From Thuidium tamariscinum (taxonomy: Eukaryota; Streptophyta; Bryopsida; Hypnales; Thuidiaceae), in contig OX344757.2 in the NCBI GenBank assembly GCA_947034885.2, positions 5,952,001-6,016,000 on the forward strand: a stretch of DNA of 64,000 bases. The letters are read 5' to 3'. The notes below the pieces were generated by a model. That model had not been told where the DNA came from. It made no database searches and saw only the letters and a program-made list of their open reading frames with translations. Shown here one piece after another: positions 13,131-24,960 of the stretch. The translations under genes were made by a program, and so were the position numbers. The first letter of the stretch is position 1; each line of letters opens with the position of its first letter.

Positions 13131-13492
13131 TGAAAAAAAGGTAACATGTTAGGCTAGAACTTTGATTCATATTTCCAAATGTTGTGAATCTTAGTGTATA
13201 TGAAAGATATTTCATGTATACACTTTTTATTAAAGTTTGGGACCAAAACATGGAAACTACTAGCCACACATACCTACCCAAACTTGTTATATTGCCAATT
13301 TAGTAGGCTAGTCTTTTAGGGATTAATGTAAAGAGAGCCATTGGTTGGCTAAGAAGTTGCAAGGCTACTATGGATGAATGTTGAAATCTATAGCACCACT
13401 ATAACATTTTACATTCCCACTTCGGTCCTTTATATAAAATGAAAGAAACAAAAACAAAACCAATACAATATGATTGGGCACAAAGCCACAAA

Positions 13493-14012
13493 TCCACAGG
13501 ACAAAGGAATTTTTAAGGTCGACACCCAAAAATCACCACTCACCCAAATCCACCATATGGATATCTTCACTCTATATACATCTCCAATATCGATTGTGTA
13601 CCTCCATGAAAAAAACCCATTTTAATTAAAGAACCAAACTTTGTTCCTTTGTAACTTTTGCATTTGGTACCCAAATGTCATGTTCTTTGGTGCGTTGGAA
13701 CCTCCTTTGAAGCAGACATGCAACTTGGACCAGTCTAAACAGGCCTAGAAACTCACAGGATAAAGGAATTATTAAGGTCGACACCCAAAAATCACCACTA
13801 ACCCAAATCCACCATATGATATCTTCACTCTATATACATCTCCAATATCGATTGTGTACCTCCATGAAAAAAAAAACCATTTTAATTAAAGAACCAAACT
13901 TTGTTCCTTCGTAACTTTTGCATTTGGTACCCAAATGTTGTGTTCTTTGGAGCGTTGGAACCTCCTTTGAAGGAGACATGAAAGTTTGACCAGTCTAAAC
14001 AGGCCCAGAAGC
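13493..14012 (+). repeat. Tandem duplication, two ~258-bp units
   Basis: Two nearly identical units in direct tandem (about 13493-13750 and 13751-14012). Each runs from acaggacaaaggaatt or its variant through ggtcgacacccaaaaatcac and ttggtacccaaatg to agtctaaacaggcc. The high identity implies a recent duplication. No coding. Confidence 0.9.
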
Positions 14013-14110
14013 CAAAAGTAGCGGTTTGGGGGTGCCCACCTTTGGTTAGCCCAATGGCAAGGCATTATTTCATCCCTGAATTTCAAAGGCGGGGTCGACC
14101 TGATTATTAA

Positions 14111-14837
14111 CCCTTAAACGCCGGGCCTATAGCCACTGGTTTCAGGACTCACTGTCCGTCACCCAGTTTGTTGCCATTTTCTAACCAGATTTGTATGAAA
14201 TTTTTTATTTTATTTTTCAGAGATGAAAATACATGTCCTATATACTTCACAAAAATTTCAGATTTTTTTGAGGAAAATTGTATTTTCTGTAATTTTTTGA
14301 AGAAAAAATGAAGAAAAAATCATATAAAATAGAAAATAATCTCAAAAAATCTGAAAATTTCACCATGTGTGAAAAATACAGTGGAAATCATCATGGTGTA
14401 AACTAATTTGCCGTGTACATCTATAATTAGAATGCAATGGACATTAAAAATACAGCCAAAGTTCAAACTGCAATAAAATATTCAATTTTACGAATTTTTT
14501 CAAAATTTCAATTGGAAAAGAAACTAGAGTAGAGGACCTCCATTTCATTAGTTGGGCTCAAATTCAAAAAATGTCGTTTTCAAAGAGAAATTTCAGATTT
14601 ACTCTATTTCTCAAAATACACTAAAATGACAAATTTTGCCATCCGTTTTCCTTCATTATTTCTCAATTACATGAAAAAAAACATCAATTACACTAAGAAT
14701 TCACTTAGACACTCTTTGTAACTCAACATGAAAAGTCATTGGAAAAAAAATGGATGAAAAAAGTACTGTTCAGCCCTTCTAGTGGCTTGGAGAAGTCATT
14801 CGTAAGCCACAGAATGGCGCCGCCGGCGCTTAGGGAT
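14111..14837 (+). mobile_element. P-family element P5 (TTAA-flanked)
   Basis: Flanked by TTAA (14107-14110) and TTAA (14838-14841). Ends are CCCTTAAACGCCGG and, inverted, CCGGCGCTTAGGGA. Interior is AT-rich and non-coding, 727 bp. A second, interrupted copy (P6) spans 56048-59880. The TTAA target with CCC-starting ends is the pattern of piggyBac and Sola3 transposons. Confidence 0.75.
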
Positions 14838-14841
14838 TAAC

Positions 14842-16176
14842 TCATAGTTGGTTCACTTGCACATGCTTTTCTGCCATTCAAGTTGACTCCTCCGTGCTGC
14901 CGCTTTTGACAGAAAAGAATCCAATTGGGAGCCACTGATCAGGAACCCTATTGGGTCGAGTACATACCGGGTACTGTACCGCTATAATTACATTGGTACG
15001 ATTCCGGTTGTACGGCTGTACCTAGTCCCTATTTCCACGCAAGGACACATAGGGTACCGGGGGTACACCCCACGGCCCACCCCACCCGTCGGGCCGGGAT
15101 AATGATCAGCTTCAGTTGGGGGAGGCTTCTTCCAGGGAAGGCTTCACCTGGCGCTCCTCCTAGCGGGGAATCGGGAGAATCCGTGTCTTTTCTGCCCAGG
15201 CAACTCTTACCGAGCCATACCGGTAACTTCCTGTGTTTGTTCTGCCTCTAAAAAAATAAGGTAAGAGGTCCTATAATGGACCATCTAAGGGCTGAAACAG
15301 AATTTTAGGGAGGTAAAACTTGTAGAAATATTTTTCAGTATATTTTTCTTGAAAGACAAGTAGAATTGACATGTAACCCAAGTCGTTTCATATTTTTCTG
15401 AGCTTTGTGGAATTAGTTAGCAAATTTTGAAGTTGAAAGGACATAGGGCTGTAAAATGGTGCCCTAGCTAAAATGTACACTGTCCGTACACTGCTGAAGG
15501 CTATGAAAAAGAAACATGTACAAGTACTGTACATTTAAGATAGGGCACCATTTTAGAACCCACTCCATTTAAGAGCCTTCTACCTTAATCTTTGTTTGGG
15601 ACCAAACCTTTTTTTTCCGGCACTATGGGACCACATTGCACTATTTCAAAATAAATGTCTTTTTTTCACCAAGTAAAAGTAATCTTTCTTCAGTAGAAAG
15701 TTTCAAGTTCTCTTCAAAATATGGATGAAGTGGCCAAATCTGGATGAAAAAGTGTATGAATATGATGAAAAATTGTTTTTAAGTCCAAAAGACAAATGAA
15801 TTTAGAAATGCAATGCTTCACCAAATTTGAAGTGATCAGCATCGTGGCACTTCCTCAAAAAGTAAAAAAAGTAAAAAAGGGGCTGGTTGGGACATTCGGT
15901 TGGGTCCCAAACAGCTGATGCATATTGATGCTGGCTGTTGGAAGATAATATTAGCCGACGTGTTCAGTTGGAAGGAGTTGTGAAGGATCAGAATGCCTGA
16001 GGGATCTTCGTCCTAAACTTCGTCGAAGGCTTCATCCACTGAGAGCGGACGGACGGAGTCACGGACGGAGCTCGGATGCCGCTGGAGAGGAGGAACGGAA
16101 CGGAACGGAACGGAACGACAGTGAGCTTCTTCAGGCGACAAGCAGGTCTTTTATTTCGTTGCATTGGAAGAATTCA
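14842..16176. other. GC-richer island without a recognised gene
   Basis: Noticeably GC-richer than its surroundings. It includes a GTAC-rich patch (14955-15070), element T1 (15257-15587), and a (ggaac)n microsatellite near 16092-16117. No open frame is convincing. It could be relics of a gene or promoter, or a captured host fragment. Confidence 0.35.
15257..15587 (+). mobile_element. T-family MITE T1
   Basis: Inverted ends TAAGGTAAGAGGTCCT and AGAGCCTTCTACCTTA. The core contains taaaatgtacactgtc and gtactgtacatttaag, an internal palindrome. 331 bp, non-coding. If the flanking TA is the target, the ends would fit a Tc1/mariner-like MITE, but the duplication is ambiguous. Complete relative at 31886-32216; diverged copies at 16178-16497, 16576-17110 and 47286-48378. 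Confidence 0.8.
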
Positions 16177-16177
16177 A

Positions 16178-16497
16178 AGCAATAAAACGCCTCTCTAAGC
16201 TGAAACTGAATTTTGGGAGGTGAAACTTCTTGAAATATTTTTCAGGAAATTTACCTTCAAAGATAAGAGGAATTGGCATCTAACTCAAGTCGTTTCATAT
16301 TTTTTGGAGCTCTGTGGAATTGATTACGAATTTTTGAAGTAAAAAATGGCATAGGGCTCCAAAACTGTCCACCTTCTCAAATGTACATTGTTTGTACATT
16401 CCTGTAAGATGAAAGAACAACATGTACAAACAATGTACATTTGGGAAGGTTTGCAATTTAAAAAGCTTGAGTGGTTTTTGAGCCTCCTCCCTTACTA
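16178..16497 (+). mobile_element. T-family MITE T3, diverged
   Basis: Collinear with T1 and T2 from gctgaaactgaattttggga to the internal palindrome (aaatgtacattgtttgta, caaacaatgtacatttg). The left terminus is eroded and the right terminus is near ctcctcccttacta. Confidence 0.7.
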
Positions 16498-16575
16498 TTT
16501 TCTGTTTTCAATTGGAATTGTCCATTTGCATAAAATAAAAAATAAAGTGCTAAGAAGGCAGTCACCATTGGAGTC

Positions 16576-17110
16576 ACAAGGTCAAAGGTCCTAAACCACT
16601 CATTTAACCCTATAACGCCAATGAATGACGGAGAATTCTTGTATGCAAGATAGAATTGCAATTGTTTATGTTTGAAATTTTGTGCAAAAACGATGAGGTC
16701 ATGAATAGTAGATTGGTCCAATTGAATCTTTTTAAGTAGATGATTCACATGGTTTCAAAAAGAGTGATTTCCATAGAAACCAACTTATTTCTATAGGGTT
16801 AAAAGCTTAAAATGAAATTGGAGGGGGTGAAAGTTCTTAGCATATTTTTCAATAAATTTTTCTTGAAAGACAATTGGAATAGACATCTAATTCAAGTCTT
16901 TTCATATTTTTTGAAGTTTTGTAAAATTAGGTATGAAACTTTAAAGTTAAAGTAACATTAGGGTTCTAAAATCATCCACCTCCTAAAATGTACATTATTT
17001 TCACATTGTGTTGAAGGCTACATAAAAAGCAACATGTACAAATTGTGCATATTTGAAGAGGTGGGCGATTTTGAGCTTTAGTGCTTTTTGGAACTTCCTG
17101 TTTCTCTAAT
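16576..17110 (+). mobile_element. T-family MITE T4, interrupted
   Basis: Starts at aggtcaaaggtcctaaacca and continues, after a 191-bp inserted element at 16608-16798, with gcttaaaatgaaattggagg through the internal palindrome (aaatgtacattattttca, caaattgtgcatatttg). The right end is decayed. Confidence 0.65.
16608..16798. mobile_element. Small TTAA-flanked MITE
   Basis: Flanked by TTAA at 16604-16607 and 16799-16802, with inverted ends CCCTATAACGCC and, at the right, TTCTATAGGG. 191 bp, non-coding. Removing it with one TTAA restores the T-family sequence, which supports TTAA as a true target duplication. Confidence 0.8.
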
Positions 17111-18101
17111 ATTTAAAGTTCTTTACATGATGCAAGGATATGGATGAAAGACTATCAAATGTGTAGTGGAAGTTCATTTATTCATCCAAATGAGCAAGCA
17201 TCCATCCTACAAAGCAGTGAATGAATATTGTAAGCAATTCAAAGATTTAATCCATCACATTGCATAAAAGACATGTATTACTATATTTTTTTCTGGTATT
17301 GTTTTTTAGCTATGAATCATTCACCAAAACTCCATGTGAGAAAACACTTTAAAAAAATGATTTTTATAATTTAATTAAACATTAACATATGTGTAAATTT
17401 AAAACAACCATTTCCAATTTCACTACAAATTTCAAGTAAAGAAAATCATTGCTCTCAAAGTTATACTTGAAATGTGTGATAACAAATAGTACAAATGGTT
17501 TTGTTGTATTCATCTAACTCCAAATACACTCCAAATTATCTAACCTTGGTCACTAATCAAACGTAAGGTTTATCAACCACTTGTAATCAAAAGGTCTATC
17601 AAGTGTATATTATTTGCTACAACAATTTTGCCATTGCCATTCGCGTGTTTCATTTTCCATTTCTAGACTATTAATAATATAATTTTCTTTTTAGCATTAA
17701 TATTTTTTGTCTTCTATTTTTCAATTTTTTTAAGAATGAAAAGTATGTTAAGAAAAATTAAAATCCTAAACTTTCAACTCAATTTCCCACTATGAAGATT
17801 TCAACCTCAAAACTCTACAAAGCAAAAAATTAAAGATACATGGATTCAAAGTTCAAAAACCTAATGAAGTATAGGTAAAAAAAATCATTTTTAATTTATT
17901 GTAAACACTATTAGCTTCTAAATCCCTAAGGTATGATTTCAAGCCAGTTCAACTTTTACTAGAGACTTTGTGGTAAAATATTTAATTTGACTTATAAGCC
18001 TATAAAAGTGGGCTTTTGAAATTTTGAATGAAGAAAACTTATTTTAAAGCTTCTAAATCAAAATCATACACTTGCATGCCTTTCAATTTTTTGGACTATC
18101 A
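17111..18101. other. AT-rich intergenic DNA
   Basis: No gene or clear repeat boundary seen. Confidence 0.4.
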
Positions 18102-18105
18102 TAAT

Positions 18106-18840
18106 GGGTCATTGCAAGAAACACTTAACTCTTTTTTGTCACATATTGTGTGTTGGTCAATTTTTTGGCCATAACTTTTTCATTTTAGCTCCAAATGACT
18201 CAAAATTTATAGACAAGGTACTTGTGACTATTTTACACACTGTGTATGTTTTGGAATTTTTCAAAAAATGTTTTACTATTTAATATTTATCACCAATATT
18301 ATATTACACTTGTCATTTTTGAAGTTTTTTAAACAAAGTAGTACCCCCAAAACTAATTTGGATCTAAAATTTGGTGGAAATGATCTTTTAGAATTTTTTT
18401 TATCTAATGTTCAAAGTATACTAAAATAAAAATGATTAAATGTCACATAGAAGTCCACAAAGTGAGTCACTTTTTGCTTGCATAAATTTCAAAACATGTA
18501 AAATATTATTTTGGTGGGTCTTTTGGTGAATGACCATCTCTATAAATTTTTTGCAAATGAAATTTATTTATTTTATTTATTTGAGTTTTTTACTATTTTT
18601 AAAAATTAAAACATTGAAGTATTTATTTTCTTGAGATTTGATACTTTTCTAGTTCCCCTACCTAGAGTTTTTTTAACAAATTTTCTTTGATAGTTACCCT
18701 TCACCTTAAAGGTACATAAATTGGCCATATTTTTTTTTAAATTCAAAAATGATTTTTCTAATTTTAAAGTTCTCCAAAAGATTTCATGAGTAGTGTTGCA
18801 AAACGTAACAAATAATACAAGCGTTTCTTGCCGATCACCC
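18106..18840 (+). mobile_element. A-family TIR element, complete
   Basis: 735 bp, bounded by GGGTCATTGCAAGAAACACT and its inverted partner (CGTTTCTTGCCGATCACCC), with a perfect 4-bp target duplication TAAT at 18102-18105 and 18841-18844. AT-rich, no open frame of interest. This is the reference copy for the A family; others are at 3972, 20052 and 57543. Confidence 0.9.
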
Positions 18841-18844
18841 TAAT

Positions 18845-20051
18845 AGACTTGCTGAAAATATGTATACAATATTTTAGACCAATTAGACCAATTTATTATG
18901 GTTGTCTAAATTGCCCCTATTTCAAAAATAATGTCTTATAGAGGCGTATATAACTTTCAAATGACAATTTGGACTATTGTTAAAATTTCTAGGCATCAAA
19001 CTAAATTTTAAGAAATAATAGCTCTAATGAAAAATTTACAAAAATTCAACAAATATTGCACCAAGAAGGTTTAGTCCAAAAATAAAAAATGGCTTGAAAT
19101 CATACCTCAAGGCTTCAAAAATTAATCTACATTGCCAAAGTGTCTAAGAAATTTTTCATACATTCTCATACAAGTCTAATACAAGATTCTATATTTGAGT
19201 ATGCAAAAATAGTTTGTTTTCATTGTATAAATTCCAATGATGCTTGTATGTGAGTGTAGAAGTGTGAGCCTATGAGCCTTGAGTCTAAATAGAAGTAAGT
19301 GTTCTATACTCATTGAAGGTGTTTATAACATAAAGACCTATAATATAGGTGTTTAGAATATAGATACACTATAACCATTGAGATGTGTATAATATAGACA
19401 CCTATACTATGCTATAGGTGTATGGAGTTCTATGCTCATAGGCTCACACTTTCTATGCTCACATACTAGCAACTATGGTATTAGTTCTTTGTGTGTAGAA
19501 ATTTTTTCAATTTTGAAGAGTTTTTTTGGTGAAATCTATAAGAATTAAGTCATTACTAATAAGTCCGATGATTATTCTTTACACTTAAGGCAAATTTCTA
19601 TGCAAGGGAAATTGAAAAATATGCTCAAACAAGATAAAAGGGATTCTAATTTTTTGTATAGAAGTATACAACAATTGTTCACAAAATTAGAATTGTTGAT
19701 TGGCATTGATTTGGATGAGGCTAATGAATAGTAGAGGATCAACCATTTTATTCTTGGAAAACCAAGAATAAAACAGTATGTAACATTATAGTAACATCAA
19801 GTATGTGCAATGAGGAACTATGAGCTATAGTTTGAAGAAAACATATGATAAAATTCCTTGATGCATCCAAATTTGGTCAATTGTAGTTTGGATTCTCATT
19901 TTTTTTGTCTTCTTTGTTAAAATCCTTCTTCTAATAATCCTTCTACAAATTGGGATTCACTTTATAATAACCTCTATAATACGTTTTGATTTCTCTAAGA
20001 TTGAAAATAGGACAAAGCTCTTCCTAATATGCATTTTTTGGATTCAATGAT
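18845..20051. other. AT-rich DNA with a foldback
   Basis: Contains an inverted repeat with arms 19236-19282 and about 19420-19475 (gtgtgagcctatgagcc and its complement) around a core that also pairs (acctataatataggtg, acacctatactatgctatag). It is probably a decayed foldback MITE. The rest is featureless. Confidence 0.6.
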
Positions 20052-20937
20052 GGGTGATTGCAAGAAACACCTATACTATTTCATCATTTTCATATCGTAG
20101 GTTATAGGTTGACCCTACTTTTAGGCCATGACTTTTGCATTCTTGCTCCAAATAATGCAAAATTTATAGACAAGGTAATCATGACTATCGTACAGTTTGT
20201 CTTATTTATTGGAATTTCAAAAAAATATTTTACCATCCAAAAATAGACCCCAATTATATATCACAATATTCAATTTTGGAGTTTTGTGAGCAAAATAGTA
20301 CTCAATCAAATAAATTTTGAGTTGAAATTTGGAGGAGATGGTCTTCTTATAGAATTGTTACTATTGTCTAAAATACTTCTAAAAATAATTAATTTTATAT
20401 AGTATAGAAGTTTACAAAATGAGCTTCACTCAATTGGCATTTCAATACATTAAAAATATTATTTTGGTGATTCTCTTAGTAAATGACCATCTCCACAAAG
20501 TTGTTACAAATAGAAAATTTCATTTTGTTTATTGATTTTGTTTATTTTTTATTAATTAAAACATCAAAATATTTATTTTTTTGAGATTTGACACTTTCTT
20601 AGTTCTCCTAGTTAGAAAATTTTCCTATGCTTTTCTTTTAGTGCTTACCTTTATCTTAAAGGTGTATACATTATCTATATTTTCAATTTTTTTTATTAAT
20701 TAAAACATCAAAGTGTCTATTTTCTTGAGATTTGACACTTTTCTGGTTTTCCTAGTTAGAGAATTTTCCTATGCTTTTCCTTTGGTGGTTACCTTTATCT
20801 TAAAGGTGTGTACATTATTTCTCTCTCTCTCTCTATATTTTAAAATCTAAGATTATTTTTAAAATTTAAAGTACTCCACAAAAAATCATGAGTATTGTTA
20901 AAAAAAGTGCAATAAATAGTGCAAGTGTTTCTTGCAA

Positions 20938-22429
20938 GGGTGATTGCAAGAAACACTTCACATTTTTGTCTCAAAAATGCAATTTTTGGCCACAAGTCTA
21001 GTAGTACTACTCGATACTACTAGTGTTAGCATAGTATAGGTAAATCTAAACCGTCAATTTAGGGTGCTTGGGTCGTTGCAAGAAACACTTACCGGTTTTG
21101 TCTCAAAATGGCTCAAAATTAATGAGTCATGTGAGTCCTGTGACTTTTGGAATAAAATTTTTTTTAATTGAAAAAAATATAGATAATTTGAAGAGAAATG
21201 AGAATATTATGTCTCTTGAAATTCAGACCTAAGAAACTTTTTCTCTAAATGTTATAGACAATAGAAAATACAATGAAAAGAGATCTTTTTTCACTAATTT
21301 GGTAAAAATAGTAAAAAAAATTAAAAATTAAAATTAAAAATTCATTTTTTCTCCAAGTAAAGGTCTTTCTTTTCCAACAAATTTCATCTTTGGAAAAAAT
21401 AAATTCTATTCTCTACACTTGCGCAAAGTCAGCCACTTTGACAACATGTGGAGGTTGGACAATATAGTATTTTCAAAAAATCTCTTTGAGGTCTTGTGTA
21501 ACTTTAAGTGAGGTCCTTGCATGCCAATTTTCAGCTCAAAATTTTCTTTTTTGGGTCAAAAATAGGACTTAAACCCCCCAAAATGGCCAAAGTAGATACC
21601 CAATTGGGGGCAGTTTAAAAATAGTAAAATAATTTTGAAAAAATTGAAAAAATTACACAAAATGTAAAACTTTTGTAGGCACCTTCGTTTCAAGTTTCAA
21701 GTCAAATTAACAAAAGATGAAAAAGTTATGAGCAAAAAACTACCTACTAAAGGTCAAGGGGACAAAATAAAGGACAAGTGTTTCTTGCAATCACCTGCTT
21801 GCAAATCTCAACCATCAATTTAGTACTCTATAATACTATGCAATACTATAGACTGCTACAAAGTACTATACAAAGGCCACTAGTAACAAAAAATAGTAGA
21901 AAAAGGGTTTGTGGACCTTTTGTTTTTAGGAATTCAAAAGAAATTCAAAACATTATTTTTAAGAAATCCATTTTTTTATACAAGATTGTGCTCTTATTGC
22001 CGCAATAAAGAATTCTTCTAAGAAACATTTTCCCTCTCCGTAGCCTTTGCACAAAGGAAGGTCACTTTGACCCCATGTGTACAAAAGACATATTGCTATT
22101 TTCATAAAAATTCATCATCGGTCTTTGTAATGTTAGAAGACCTCTAATTTGTCCAATTTGTGACTTCAAATTTGGATTTTGGGTCAAAAATAGGAATGAA
22201 ACTTCCATTGAAATGGCTAAGGAAGACACCCAATTGGAGGCATGTTAAAAATAGTAAACTAATTTTAAATTTTAAAAAAAATTACTCAACATCTAATACT
22301 TTTGCCTGTACCTTCAATTCAAATTTCAAGCCAAAAGAACAAAAGATGCAAAAGTTGTGAGCAAAAAACTACCTATTGGAGGTCAAAGGGACAACTGAAA
22401 AATATGATGAGTGTTTCTTGCAATCACCC
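20938..22429 (+). mobile_element. B-family element, inserted in the A element's own TIR
   Basis: Ends GGGTGATTGCAAGAAACACT and GTGTTTCTTGCAATCACCC, with a perfect GCAA duplication at 20934-20937 and 22430-22433. Net length after removing the nested C element is about 761 bp, the same as the 756-bp B copy at 43878-44633. It contains tagtagtactactc-type short palindromes near the left end. Non-coding. Confidence 0.9.
21070..21796 (+). mobile_element. C-family element, innermost of three
   Basis: 727 bp, starting GGGTCGTTGCAAGAAACACT and ending AAGTGTTTCTTGCAATCACC plus one mutated base. Perfect 4-bp duplication GCTT at 21066-21069 and 21797-21800. The other B copy (43878-44633) has the uninterrupted sequence at this point (gtgcttacaaatct), which confirms the empty site. 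Non-coding. Confidence 0.92.
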
Positions 22430-22438
22430 GCAATCACC

Positions 22439-23032
22439 TTTACATAAGGTAGACCAACCTATTACCACATTGATTTGCAATTTGACTATCTTGGAGCCAA
22501 TTCCAAGAGGGGCAAATTTTTTTTAGAGGTGTGTGCAAGTGGAATTATAATTTTTTGACCAAAATTGTAATTTTTGTAAATTTTTGAAGTGAACAACCCT
22601 AAATTATAAAAGTGCCCAAGACTAGGGTCATGAACACCCTAATGACAACCCTTGTTATGTCCCTATAAGCATCTAGGTATTGCCATGTTATCCTAGTTAT
22701 TCTAGCTACTGCTATGTTAAATGACATAAATCCACTGATTTTGTCAAATTTCTAGACAGAATTGGCTCATTTTTGGACAGATTTGGATGGTGGCATGAGT
22801 GGAATGGGGCGAAATATAGGGTGATGGAATTGGGATGCAGTCGGAATTAGGCTGGTCTACCTTAGATATGAAAGCATTACCAAATTCAGAAAAAAAAATT
22901 CGAACTCTACCTGGAAAACATGAAAGTTCATTTCGGATTCCGATTATGGAAGGAAGATCATCCTTATTGCTGTCTTCTGGCTCTCCGTCCGTCTGCCTTG
23001 CCACAGCATTGTCCTCTGCATTGGAACTCTAG
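22439..23032. other. Intergenic DNA, rising GC
   Basis: No recognised gene. Short frames at 22744-23032 on both strands have no family resemblance. Confidence 0.35.
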
Positions 23033-23212
23033 TTTCACTTGTGTCCAAAAAAGAAGAGAGGAGTTGTCTTTTATGTTTTGAAACTCTTTCAGTTGAGTCC
23101 AAAAAAGTAGAGAGGATTTGTCTTTTATGTTTTGAAACTCTTTCAGTTGAGTCCAAAAAAGAAGAAGAGAGGAGTTGTCTTTATTGAGTTGAAACTCTTT
23201 CAGTTGAGTCAA
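23033..23212 (+). repeat. 54-bp tandem repeat, about 3.3 copies
   Basis: Units of about 54-57 bp of the form gagtccaaaaaagaagagag, then gagttgtcttttatg, then tgaaactctttcagtt. Unit identity is high. The apparent repetitive peptides on the minus strand (TQLKEFQ...) are produced by the repeat and are not taken as a gene. Confidence 0.9.
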
Positions 23213-24960
23213 AAAAATAAGACTTTAGGCTGAATTGACACCTGACAATCTCCACTGATTTCCCAGTTTGAAGCTTCGAATCATGCAAAATTATCCATCA
23301 GCCCCCAAATGAAGCTTCTGACCAAGCTTCATCGTTGCATCGAGGAACAGACGCAACAATTTCATCGATCATGCAGTGCGGCGGAAAAGACGACGTACTC
23401 AGTGACTTGGAAACGGAGGACGCGGCACTCGGTGAGCGCGCCATGTGCTACCTTAGCTTTTCCGTCGTGACAGGGAACTGAATTACTGCAGTCTCGAAAG
23501 CCCTCACTTCGACCTCCTCACTTTTCCAGAATGCAGACGGCGGGATCGGAGCGCCGGCCGGCCGGCCTGCCAGGGTTCCGTTTCATTGCATTTTGGGGGC
23601 TAGTGCGGAAATCTAATCCTCAGTTCGATCTTCACTCATAGAAGCACTTTGCATGAAGCTTTTGTAGCACTTTTCATGAAGCTTTTGTACGTCGTGCACA
23701 TGCGCCTTCAAATGCGTTCACCCAAATAGGAATCAAGTCAATCGACTAATTCTGCAAAGAGAGCAATTCAGTTTGCAACAATTTTGTGATTTCATCTATT
23801 GCTGAAGGACGGAGACTATGATTCAGCCAGACTGATATTTCCGCAGAACAAATTTGTAACGCTCAGTAGAATCCCTGCTGCTTGGCTGTTACGTACCTGT
23901 ACACCGCCGAATTCGCTCACCCACAACGTAGATCATCGATCGACACCTGGAGGGTCGACGATGCTGCGATCGATTACCAAAAGCGTGGACTATTTAGAAC
24001 CCGTAATCATCTCTTTGCTTTTGAATTTGCTTTCTACATTGACATACATTTTGTGTGCAAGGAAGCCATTCATGACAGGCATTGAAGAAGAGCTTGCGTC
24101 ATGGAAACTAAATTTGGAGGTTCTTCCAGAGCCCAGACAGGATGAGAATCTCCGATCCTTGACGTCATTTGCTTTTTGTGAATCTGCGAGTTGCTGAGAA
24201 TTTTCTCGTCAGGAGTTGACTTTGCTCACTTTCTAAAATTCACGCTAATTCATGTGATTCATCGGCATCGGCGTGATTCTTATTAGCTTATTAGCGCCAA
24301 CATTGAGAGAGCCGCTCTGGTTTCTGGAATTTCTAGGATTTGTAGATTTATGTTTCCAGGAACCCGCCTCAAGAAATTGTCAGTTTGTGTAAATATCTCC
24401 CTTGAAACTCAATGAGAAAGTACTGACAGTCATCATATGCCTGACGTGTTCAAAATGCACACAATAATATGGAGTTTGGTACCGTTGGACATCATAATGT
24501 TATATGGAAAGCTTCAAAAAAGAAGTACTTCAGAATCGCCAAAGTCGATCAAGAAGGCGCTTTAAAAGTTCAAACCCTTCTCCCGTTTTCAAACATTGTC
24601 GCGGTCTTGAAACTCCTCATTACCGGCATTTTTTAATGCAAATTTCTTGTAAAACAACAGTGTGATCTCATGAGAGCACACAATAAATGTGACGAAATCC
24701 CATTGCATTAATTTTCCGTCTCTGGATTATAAAAAACTTGGAACAAGAGTGACGAAAGCTCATTGCAGTACTACGTTTCAAATTTTCGTTGGATTGGTTG
24801 CGATCGTGACGGTGCTTTTGCATCCATGAATGTGGCAGTAGGAATGCATTTCTAGAGTTTTCGCAGGACTGAGGTCTGGCAACCACCTCAAGCCGGAGAT
24901 CGAGAACAGCTTCCTGGGAAGACAACAAAGTTGTAAACTGGAAAACTTGGGAGCTCAGAA
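23213..24960. other. GC-richer island, possible unrecognised gene
   Basis: GC content is clearly above the surrounding DNA. An exon-like start at 23373 (ATG; peptide MQCGGKDDVLSDLETEDAAL) ends at a good donor (gtgagc, about 23434). An acceptor (ttttccag) near 23529 could continue the frame for about 25 codons, giving only a very short protein. A separate 132-codon frame at 23799-24197 (plus) holds a hydrophobic stretch but matches nothing I know. It may be a decayed or lineage-specific gene; no function is proposed. Confidence 0.3.

Larger units (their letters stand above)
20052..22438 (+). mobile_element. A-family element, split by nested B and C
   Basis: Left end GGGTGATTGCAAGAAACACC at 20052. 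Its right TIR is cut at 20937 (...tttcttGCAA) and resumes at 22434 (tcacc). The interruption is 20938-22433. Net length is about 0.89 kb. The interior follows the 18106 copy, including the tc-rich microsatellite near 20820. No coding sequence; frames at 20058-20246 are accidental. Confidence 0.85.
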
